A DNA stretch of 10,211 nucleotides from Myxococcales bacterium UBA5297 (GTDB lineage: Bacteria > Myxococcota > Myxococcia > Myxococcales > UBA5297). The stretch spans positions 33,564-43,774 of the forward strand of contig DHSB01000204.1 in NCBI GenBank assembly GCA_002408385.1, read 5' to 3'. Positions 1 to 5,215 of this stretch are shown here, one piece after another. A model generated the notes under the pieces. It was given only the letters and a program-made list of their open reading frames with translations, was not told the origin of the DNA and searched no databases. The first letter of the stretch is position 1. Each line of letters opens with the position of its first letter. Made by a program: the position numbers and the translations under genes.

Positions 1-4
1 CCGG

Positions 5-16
5 CCCCCCCCCCCC
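5..16. repeat. Homopolymeric C12 tract
   Basis: Twelve consecutive C residues lie at the very start of the window, in sequence with no supported gene. They may be a slippage-prone tract or an assembly or sequencing artefact near a contig edge. The rest of 1-222 contains only short Arg/Ala-rich chance reading frames and one GC hairpin, and I see no gene in it. Confidence 0.6.
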
Positions 17-189
17 GCCACAACCGTTCGTGGAACCGGCGCATGCCCCCGCAACTGCCGCCAACACAACCGTCAAGACGCGAGACACCCGCATGGGAAC
101 CCTTTCTGCGACAGGCCGAACAAGAGCGGGAATCTTACGGCAGGCCGCCCGAACGCTCCAAGCATGTTTGAGGAGGCAACACGCGCTCG

Positions 190-208
190 GGGCTCGGGCC
201 CCGAGCCC
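190..208 (-). terminator. GC hairpin downstream of the 408-aa gene, possible terminator
   Basis: An 8-bp perfect inverted repeat (GGGCTCGG with CCGAGCCC, 3-nt loop) begins 14 bases beyond the stop codon of the minus-strand gene ending at 223. The position suits transcription termination or 3'-end protection. There is no U-tract after the stem on the minus strand, so it is not a canonical intrinsic terminator. Confidence 0.35.
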
Positions 209-222
209 GCGCGCGCCTCGAA

Positions 223-1449
223 TCAGAACGCCATCGCCGACGAGAGCAGCTCGCGCAGAAGCTCGAGCTCGAAGTCGAGCGCCGCTCGGGTGAGCGTGCC
301 GAAATCGCGCTTTCGGGCCTTGCGCAGCCAGGCGTCGAGCGACGGGTGGCGTCCGTAGAGCTCCTGCGCAAGGTGCTGCGCCTCGACGAGCAGCGCCGCG
401 GCCCGGTCCGAGCGCCCGGTTCGCGCCGCCTCGGCCTGCTCGAGCTTCACCCCGCAGGCGGCGAACACGAGCCGGTCGTGCTCGACGAGGCAGGCGCGCC
501 GATTGATGAGCGAGAGGCCCTCGGTGAAGCGAACGAACTGCGCGAGCGCGTCGGCGAACGCGCTGCGCTCGACCTTTGGAGCTGACGCGAAGCGAGGCAG
601 CAGCGAACGGAACTCGACGATGCGCCGCTTGTCCTGGGCGCGCAGGATGGTGTAGGCGGGCGAGCGCCCGAAGGCGTCGAGGTTCTTGGCCAGCCCGCTG
701 ACGATCTCGTCGATGGACCCGCCCGCGTCCTCGGCGAAGCGGGCCCGGCTGACAGCCATCAGCCGGGCGAGGTCGGTGACCGCGCGGCGCGAGGCGATGG
801 CGTCGCGCACCTCGCTGGCCCAGCCCGGGACGAGCTCGGCGCGCGAGGCCGAGGTGAAGGCAAGAGCGGTCATGTAGATGAGATCGCCCACCGCGCTGCG
901 GAACTTGCCGCGAAACTCCTGGATGTCGCCGAGCAGGTTCCACCGGTCGGAGACGACCTCGGGGTTGCGGATGCGCTCGCCGAGGTTCGCGATTTCGTTG
1001 ATGAGGCCGTTGGCGACCACGCGGATGTGGTGACAGGCCTCCTCGCGGCGCCGCTGCAAGAGCGCCTGCTCGGGATTGCCGCCCGAGGCCTCCTCGAGCG
1101 CTTCGTCGATGAGATCGGCAATGCCGCCGCTTGCCTCGGCCGGAAACGACTTCTCGATGGTGGTAAGCAGCCGGTTGACGTCGAGCACCGTGTTGCGAAT
1201 GACCGGCGCGACCTGCTCCCACAGAGACAGGTCGGGGCAACCGGTCTCGGCCATGTCTTCGTAGCGGCCCAGCCCGATCTCGCCCAAGCCGTCCATCGTG
1301 CCGACCGCGGCTTCGTAGACCCGGAGCAGCTTGGCGCCGAAGGCCTTGTCGGGTATCGAGTAGGCGATCTGCCGAAGCCGCGCGAGCTGCTCGTGCGAGG
1401 GGCGCGAGCCAGGGTTCTCGGAGGGATGGGAGGGCTTGCTCTCGGACAT
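223..1449 (-). CDS. Hypothetical soluble all-helical protein (408 aa)
   Basis: I do not recognise this family. The frame is open beyond 1449, but the chosen start (MSESKPSHPS) follows a GAGAAGG Shine-Dalgarno-like element 9 nt upstream, and the extra upstream codons encode an unconvincing Arg/Ser-rich stretch. The first ~18 residues are polar and probably disordered. The rest is a succession of amphipathic helices without a signal peptide, membrane segment, metal-binding cluster or nucleotide-binding motif, so a cytoplasmic protein is likely. Blocks that look conserved include WEQVAPVIRNTVLDVNRLL, RREEACHHIRVVANGLINEI and a Leu-rich C-terminus (LDFELELLRELLSS). The protein has normal amino-acid diversity, which supports real coding against the Arg/Pro-rich opposite frames. 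It is transcribed away from the CorA gene, and a promoter candidate sits at 1487-1515. A helical scaffold or adaptor role is possible, but nothing in the sequence assigns a function. Confidence 0.8.
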   Translation of the reverse strand: MSESKPSHPSENPGSRPSHEQLARLRQIAYSIPDKAFGAKLLRVYEAAVGTMDGLGEIGLGRYEDMAETGCPDLSLWEQVAPVIRNTVLDVNRLLTTIEKSFPAEASGGIADLIDEALEEASGGNPEQALLQRRREEACHHIRVVANGLINEIANLGERIRNPEVVSDRWNLLGDIQEFRGKFRSAVGDLIYMTALAFTSASRAELVPGWASEVRDAIASRRAVTDLARLMAVSRARFAEDAGGSIDEIVSGLAKNLDAFGRSPAYTILRAQDKRRIVEFRSLLPRFASAPKVERSAFADALAQFVRFTEGLSLINRRACLVEHDRLVFAACGVKLEQAEAARTGRSDRAAALLVEAQHLAQELYGRHPSLDAWLRKARKRDFGTLTRAALDFELELLRELLSSAMAF

Positions 1450-1486
1450 GCGCCTTCGCCTTCTCGGGGAGTAACCGAAGTGGCCT

Positions 1487-1515
1487 ATTGTCGATTGTTC
1501 GGTCCTCTGGCTCAA
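1487..1515 (-). promoter_or_regulatory. Candidate sigma-70-like promoter for the 408-aa gene
   Basis: On the minus strand TTGAGC (1515-1510) and GACAAT (1492-1487) are separated by 17 bases. Each matches 4 of 6 consensus positions. Initiation would fall about 30 nt before the start codon at 1449. This 125-bp divergent spacer must also hold the promoter of the CorA gene. On the plus strand I see only a weak TTGTTC/TTAGCA pair at 1495-1522. Confidence 0.35.
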
Positions 1516-1558
1516 GTTAGCATCCTGACGGCTTGCAACGGGGCTGCCGCCGGCTCGC

Positions 1559-1564
1559 AAGGAG
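1559..1564 (+). promoter_or_regulatory. Ribosome binding site of the CorA gene
   Basis: AAGGAG, 10 nt before the ATG at 1575. It decides this start over the in-frame ATG at 1533. Confidence 0.7.
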
Positions 1565-1574
1565 CGCGTGCCAG

Positions 1575-2561
1575 ATGACCGACCGCCCGACAGCCAGGCT
1601 TGGGCCCGACCCGGGAAAGCTGCGGCTGTTGCGCCGGCTGCCCGACGGCACCGTGCGCTGCGGGGGGCTCGAGCTGCTCGAGGGCGAGGGCTTGCTGTGG
1701 CTCGATCTGCAGGATCAGGGCGAGCCGGAGCTGGCGTTTCTCGCCTCGCATTTCAGGTTCCACCCGCTGGCCATCGAGGACCTGCGCCACCTCGACCAGC
1801 GCCCGAAGCTCGAGGACTACGGCGACTACCTGTTTCTCGTCCAGCACGCCTTCGCCCCAGTCGCCAAGACGCCCCTGCCCTTGCGCGAGCTCCATGCCTT
1901 TCTCTCCCGCGACTACCTCGTGACGGTCCACGCGCCCCCGATGCCCGAGGTCGACGATATCTACGGGCGCGCCTGCGCCGACCCGTCGCTCGCCGCCCGC
2001 GGCCCCGACTTCCTCTTCTACCTGCTCAGCGACGCGGTCGCCGACGGCCACCTCCAGGTGCTCGACGACCTTGCCGATTCGATCGAAAGCCTTGAAGACG
2101 AGATCCTCGCCGAGCCGCGGCGCGAGAGCATCCAGCGCATCCTGGGCCTCAAGCGCGCGCTGGTGCAGATGCGCCGGGCGGTCTCGCCCGCCCGCGACGT
2201 CTTCGGCCAGCTTTCCCGGTGCGGCGACCCGCGGATCTCCGAGCGCACCGCTCCCTATTTTCGCGACGTCTACGACCACCTGCTGCGCGTCGGCGACGCG
2301 ATTGAGGCCGATCGCGACATGCTCGGCAACGCGCTGGAAGCCTACATGTCCATGACGGCCGGTCGCACGAACGAGACGGTCAAGCAGCTCACCCTCTTTT
2401 CGGTTACCTTCCTGCCGCTGACCTTCCTTGCCGGAGTCTTCGGCCAGAACTTCACCAATATTCCCTTCGATTCGGCTGCGCTGTTCTACCTGGCGCTCGC
2501 CGCCTACGGCGCGTTGCCGGTCGCGATGTTGCTGTGGTTCAGGTGGAAGGGTTGGCTCTAG
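1575..2561 (+). CDS. corA: CorA family divalent cation (Mg2+/Co2+) transporter with GQN selectivity motif
   Basis: This is an inner-membrane channel of the CorA family, expected to be a homopentamer conducting Mg2+ or a related divalent ion. At 328 aa it has the usual length. The long cytoplasmic N-terminal domain carries family blocks: HPLAIEDL (63-70), RPKLEDYGDYLFLV (76-89), a helix around 160-200, YFRDVYDHLLRV (228-239) and RTNETVKQLT (264-273). Two C-terminal membrane helices follow, about 272-289 and 302-322, with a short basic tail ending WKGWL. The loop motif after TM1 is FGQNF: the classical GMN signature is GQN here (G290-Q291-N292). That variant is known in divergent CorA-like proteins, so the exact ion is uncertain. 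The start (MTDRP) was chosen because AAGGAG lies 10 nt upstream (1559-1564). An in-frame ATG at 1533 has no such site. The hydrolase gene follows after 83 bp and a hairpin. Confidence 0.95.
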   Translation: MTDRPTARLGPDPGKLRLLRRLPDGTVRCGGLELLEGEGLLWLDLQDQGEPELAFLASHFRFHPLAIEDLRHLDQRPKLEDYGDYLFLVQHAFAPVAKTPLPLRELHAFLSRDYLVTVHAPPMPEVDDIYGRACADPSLAARGPDFLFYLLSDAVADGHLQVLDDLADSIESLEDEILAEPRRESIQRILGLKRALVQMRRAVSPARDVFGQLSRCGDPRISERTAPYFRDVYDHLLRVGDAIEADRDMLGNALEAYMSMTAGRTNETVKQLTLFSVTFLPLTFLAGVFGQNFTNIPFDSAALFYLALAAYGALPVAMLLWFRWKGWL

Positions 2562-2565
2562 CGCG

Positions 2566-2589
2566 CTCCGGGCTGCCCACAGCCCGGGG
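2566..2589 (+). terminator. Hairpin between the CorA and hydrolase genes
   Basis: CCGGGCTG (2568-2575) pairs with CAGCCCGG (2580-2587) around a 4-nt loop, extendable by a U-G and a C-G pair to 10 bp. It begins 5 bases after the CorA stop codon. No U-run follows, so it may act as a 3'-end stabiliser or partial terminator. It leaves open whether the hydrolase is co-transcribed with the CorA gene. Confidence 0.4.
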
Positions 2590-2632
2590 ACACACTCGGT
2601 GGGACCCGCACCGAACGGAGCGCCAGCCACCT

Positions 2633-2640
2633 AGGGAGGG
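2633..2640 (+). promoter_or_regulatory. Ribosome binding site of the hydrolase gene
   Basis: AGGGAGGG, 4 nt before the ATG at 2645. It favours this start over the open frame that extends back into the CorA gene. Confidence 0.65.
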
Positions 2641-2644
2641 CGAA

Positions 2645-3436
2645 ATGCCGCAAAGAAAGCTCGCGGGGACCAAGCTCCACTTCGCCGACTCCGGGACCGG
2701 CCCGGCCGTCCTGTTGCTTCATGCCTTTCCCCTCTCCGGCGCGATGTGGAAGATGCAGATTGCGCCGCTGCGGGGCAGCTTCCGGCTCATCGCGCCCGAC
2801 CTGCCGGGGTTCGGGGGCTCGCAGCCGCCCTCCTCGCCGGTGAGCATCGCCGGCTTTGCCGGGCTCGCTCTCGAGCTGCTCGACGCGCTCGGCGTCGACA
2901 AGGCGGCTGTCGTCGGCCTGTCGATGGGCGGCTATGTCGCGCTCGAGCTGCAGGCGGCAGCTCCGCAGCGGGTGGGCGCCCTGGCGCTGTGCGACACCCG
3001 GTCCCACGCCGACACCGACGACGGCAAGAGGGCCCGCGAGGCGAGTGCGCGTGCGGTCGAGGAGGAGGGCTCGACCGAGCCGCTCATCGAACGGCTGCTC
3101 CCGAACCTGCTGTCCCCTTCGGCTTCGCCCGAGCTGCGGCGCGAGGTCGAGCGGCTGATTGGCGACACCTCGGTCGAAGGCGCAGCCGCCGCTCAGCGCG
3201 CGATCGCGAGGCGGCGCGACTTCACCCGGGAGCTCGGCAAGATCGGCTGCCCGACGCTCGTGTTGGTCGGCAGCCACGACACCCTCTCGACGCCCGCCGA
3301 GATGCAGCGCATCGCCCAGGCGCTCCCCAAGGCCAGGTTCCAGACGATCTTTGGAGCCGGACACCTGTCGAACATCGAGAAACCGGACGCGTTCAACTCC
3401 GCGTTGCGCTCGTTCCTCGACGAGGTCCTCGGCTGA
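2645..3436 (+). CDS. Alpha/beta-fold hydrolase
   Basis: A 263-aa single-domain serine hydrolase of the alpha/beta-hydrolase fold (Abhydrolase_1 type), cytoplasmic with no signal peptide. All expected elements are visible. The oxyanion-hole strand is LLLHAFPLSG (23-32) and IAPDLPGFGGS (49-59) follows. The nucleophile elbow is GLSMGGY with Ser93. The acid is Asp212 in VGSHDTLSTP and the base is His240 in GAGHLSNIEKP. A helical cap lies between about 118 and 195. Length and motif spacing resemble 3-oxoadipate enol-lactonase-like or esterase members. However, no beta-ketoadipate or other catabolic genes are nearby, so I do not name a substrate. The start follows a strong AGGGAGGG site. The frame is also open upstream, but those residues overlap the CorA gene end and are not credible. 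The gene converges with the membrane protein at 3501, leaving 64 bp between the stops. A short CCGGG/CCCGG hairpin near 3480-3496 followed by CCTTTC could serve as a weak terminator. Confidence 0.93.
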   Translation: MPQRKLAGTKLHFADSGTGPAVLLLHAFPLSGAMWKMQIAPLRGSFRLIAPDLPGFGGSQPPSSPVSIAGFAGLALELLDALGVDKAAVVGLSMGGYVALELQAAAPQRVGALALCDTRSHADTDDGKRAREASARAVEEEGSTEPLIERLLPNLLSPSASPELRREVERLIGDTSVEGAAAAQRAIARRRDFTRELGKIGCPTLVLVGSHDTLSTPAEMQRIAQALPKARFQTIFGAGHLSNIEKPDAFNSALRSFLDEVLG

Positions 3437-3500
3437 GGCGAGGCGCTCAAACACCGGGGGCAGGTTGCGGACAGGCTCTCCGGGGCAGGGGCCCGGCCTT

Positions 3501-4154
3501 TCAATCGCGCCTGCGGCGCAGCTTCACCCCGAGGACGACGAGGACGCCGGCCGCGGCGAACCCGGCCAGGCGCAGCGCGAGACCGCCGAGCCGCCTCTTC
3601 GCGGCAAACGGAGGCTCGAATTGGTCGAAGCTCGCGTCGAACAGCGCCGCCAGCTCCTGCTCGCGCTCGGGCGGATAGGACGCGGCGAGGACGAAGTAGG
3701 CATCGGGGACGGGATAGAAGCCGAAGCGCACGAGCCGGGCCCCGCTGCCAGCGCGGGTCAGGGCTCGCGCTTCCCACCGTGGCGCACGCCCGCTGCCGGC
3801 GCGAGTGGCCCGCTCGACCGTCGCCGCGAGATCGAGCCGCGCGCGCAGGTGCCGCGCGATGGCCGATGCCAGCTCGCTCGCGGGCACATGGCCGAGGTCG
3901 AGCGGCTCGTCGGCCCGGCCGAGCACGAGCGAGGCGGCCTCGTCCCGGCCCTTCTCGACAAACGCCCCGAGCACCTCGCCTCGCCCTCGCTCTGACAGCG
4001 TCGGCACCAACGCCGCCGAGCCCTCGCACAGGCGCTGGTCGAGGCGCTCGAAGCCGGCCGGCGCGTCGAGGCGAGCCGCGGTCCGCGCGGCGGCGAAGCT
4101 CGCAGCGCAGAGGAGGAAGAGGACAAGCCCGAGGCCCGGAAGTGTGGCGCGCAT
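3501..4154 (-). CDS. Hypothetical exported, C-terminally membrane-anchored protein (217 aa)
   Basis: The chosen start gives a clean signal peptide: MRAT, a hydrophobic core (residues 5-19) and a small-residue cleavage region near Ala22-Arg24. There is no lipobox. The mature part (about 24-187) is a soluble domain. Near its end, FGFYPVPDAYFVLAASYPP (145-162) and a helix ELAALFDASFDQFEP resemble the last strands and helix of PsbP/DUF1795-like folds, but this is a weak impression. Residues 191-210 form a single membrane helix followed by KLRRRR, which fits the positive-inside rule with the domain outside and the tail in the cytoplasm. No strong Shine-Dalgarno is visible. The same frame is open much further upstream, but that extension crosses the TPR gene and a repeat-containing spacer and would bury the signal peptide, so I reject it. 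The gene diverges from the TPR gene across 72 bp. Function unknown. Confidence 0.75.
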   Translation of the reverse strand: MRATLPGLGLVLFLLCAASFAAARTAARLDAPAGFERLDQRLCEGSAALVPTLSERGRGEVLGAFVEKGRDEAASLVLGRADEPLDLGHVPASELASAIARHLRARLDLAATVERATRAGSGRAPRWEARALTRAGSGARLVRFGFYPVPDAYFVLAASYPPEREQELAALFDASFDQFEPPFAAKRRLGGLALRLAGFAAAGVLVVLGVKLRRRRD

Positions 4155-4165
4155 CGCGCTGCATT

Positions 4166-4195
4166 TTGACGCCGTCGCGCGCCTGCGGCTACCCT
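4166..4195 (+). promoter_or_regulatory. Candidate promoter for the TPR gene
   Basis: TTGACG (5 of 6 to the -35 consensus) lies 18 bp from TACCCT (3 of 6 to the -10). Initiation would fall about 25 nt before the ATG at 4227. The site lies in the 72-bp spacer between two divergent genes, where a promoter is needed. The poor -10 is common in GC-rich bacteria. Confidence 0.35.
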
Positions 4196-4226
4196 TGCGC
4201 CTCCGCGAAACCCCAAGTCCCCACGC

Positions 4227-4697
4227 ATGGTCGACCAGCACGAGCACTCGAAGTTGATGGCAGAGGCCGAGCGCGCGCTTCGCCGCGGCGAGCTCAAAGA
4301 GGCGCTGCGGCTCTATCACGAAGTGCTTGCCCTCGAGCCCGAGAGCCCGCCGGTGCGCGCCCGGATAGCGAGTATCGAGGCGCTGGTGCAGCCCTCGGAG
4401 CTCGCCGAGCGGCCCGTCGACCTCTCGCCCCCCAGGCCGGCGCACGAGAAGCCGCCGACCGCCGAGCAGACGGCCGAGATGCTCTTCGAGCGCGGCGACT
4501 ACCAGGGCGCGCTCGCGGCCTACGAGCGCATCCTGCAGGCGCGGCCGGGGCACGAGCTGGCCCGCGAACGGCTGCTCGAGATGCAGCGGCTCGTCGAGCT
4601 CAACCCTCGCTCGGCCGAGCCTCCCGCGCTGCCCGAAGACAAGGCAGGCCTCTTCGAGGCCCTGCTCGTACGCATCGCCTCCCGGCGGAAGGCGTAG
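4227..4697 (+). CDS. Small tetratricopeptide-repeat protein (156 aa)
   Basis: Two TPR units are readable. The first spans about residues 8-40 (AERALRRGELKEALRLYHEV..EP) and the second about 79-111 (AEMLFERGDYQGALAAYERI..RPGHE). Both have the Gly/Ala-Tyr-Pro spacing of the repeat. A Pro-rich linker (62-78) separates them. The C-terminal tail ends in an amphipathic helix, LFEALLVRIASRRKA. There is no signal peptide or membrane helix, so this is a cytoplasmic adaptor-type protein whose partner cannot be told from sequence. The ATG at 4227 lacks an obvious Shine-Dalgarno, and an internal ATG at 4257 (Met11) would still keep both repeats. Its start is 72 bp from that of the divergent exported protein, so the two could share regulation. 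It is separated from the kinase operon by 518 bp and is probably not part of it. Confidence 0.85.
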   Translation: MVDQHEHSKLMAEAERALRRGELKEALRLYHEVLALEPESPPVRARIASIEALVQPSELAERPVDLSPPRPAHEKPPTAEQTAEMLFERGDYQGALAAYERILQARPGHELARERLLEMQRLVELNPRSAEPPALPEDKAGLFEALLVRIASRRKA

Positions 4698-4735
4698 CGA
4701 TGGTCGAACGGTCGACGGCGCGACGAAGGTAGAAG

Positions 4736-4755
4736 GGGCGCATAGCAATGCGCCC
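4736..4755. repeat. Small palindromic hairpin element (REP-like)
   Basis: GGGCGCAT and ATGCGCCC form a perfect 8-bp stem around the loop AGCA, preceded by GTAGAAGG. It lies 38 bases after the TPR stop codon. It resembles a dispersed hairpin (GGGGCG-CAT...ATG-CGCCCC) that I recall from intergenic regions of diverse bacteria. Only one copy is in this window, so repeat status is inferred. It could also act as a transcription terminator for the TPR gene, although no U-tract follows. Confidence 0.5.
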
Positions 4756-4962
4756 GTCCAGGAATCGAATAGATGCGCGGGCGATACGAGGGGGCCCGGC
4801 GGCCGGCACGAAGGCAGGACGAAGGCCGGCCCTCCGAAATCGCCCCCCTCCCAACTCCCAACTCGCGAAATCGTGCCGCGGCGCCGATGGCCTTCGTGCT
4901 TCACGGCCCTCCAGACGGCCGGCCGGGACGCCGCGAGTGTGACTTTTCGATCATAGACAGCG

Positions 4963-4992
4963 TTGACCGCACGCTCGATTGCTCCATAGAAT
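4963..4992 (+). promoter_or_regulatory. Sigma-70-like promoter of the kinase operon
   Basis: TTGACC (4963-4968) and TAGAAT (4987-4992) each match 5 of 6 consensus bases, with an 18-bp spacer. This is the best promoter-like sequence in the window and is correctly oriented for the kinase gene. Initiation near 4999 would give a leader of about 215 nt. I saw no GG-N10-GC sigma-54 promoter in the same spacer, so direct autoregulation by the downstream activator is not apparent. Confidence 0.5.
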
Positions 4993-5215
4993 GCCGCCCT
5001 CTGAACTAATCCCCCGAAGGACTGCCTGTCGAGGACGACAACGGCGCCTTGATCGTTAGGGGTTGCAGGTCCTCGAAGATCGGCGGGCAGCCCGGAGCGT
5101 TGCACACCTGCGGCATCAACGAGGCGCCTCGCGACCCGGCTGGCGAATCGGACAGGACCATCTCCGGGTCGTTGCAGGATGGCGCGGCATGGGCCTTCGG
5201 CGAAAGGCTGAGGTC

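Larger units (their letters stand above)
4698..5215. other. 518-bp intergenic region: repeats, promoter and long leader
   Basis: No convincing gene lies here. The left part (4698-4873) holds a hairpin element at 4736-4755, an inverted repeat GGCCGGC/GCCGGCC (4801-4807 with 4825-4831), a direct repeat ACGAAGGC (4808-4815, 4819-4826), a tandem TCCCAAC pair (4849-4862) and a direct repeat CGAAATCG flanking that pair (4835-4842, 4866-4873). The middle holds a sigma-70-like promoter at 4963-4992. The right part would be an untranslated leader of about 215 nt before the kinase gene. A 51-codon antisense frame (5006-5161, minus) is open but has no support. Base composition is slightly less GC-rich around the promoter than in the genes. 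Confidence 0.6.

Noticed and set aside
1512..2630. 372-codon minus-strand frame opposite the CorA gene
   Set aside because: It is antisense to a complete CorA homologue and lacks family features.
4155..5105. N-terminal extension of the minus-strand exported protein to 534 aa
   Set aside because: It runs through the TPR gene and the repeat-bearing spacer and would place the signal peptide in the middle of the protein.
5006..5161. 51-codon minus-strand ORF in the kinase leader, with a CNAPGC stretch that could suggest a peptide precursor
   Set aside because: The only Shine-Dalgarno-like bases abut the ATG, no maturation enzyme is nearby, and it overlaps the probable leader. It is likely chance.
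4698..5215. Sigma-54 promoter (GG-N10-GC) for autoregulation of the kinase operon
   Set aside because: Several TTGCA boxes occur (near 5072, 5100 and 5173), but none has GG at the required distance upstream.
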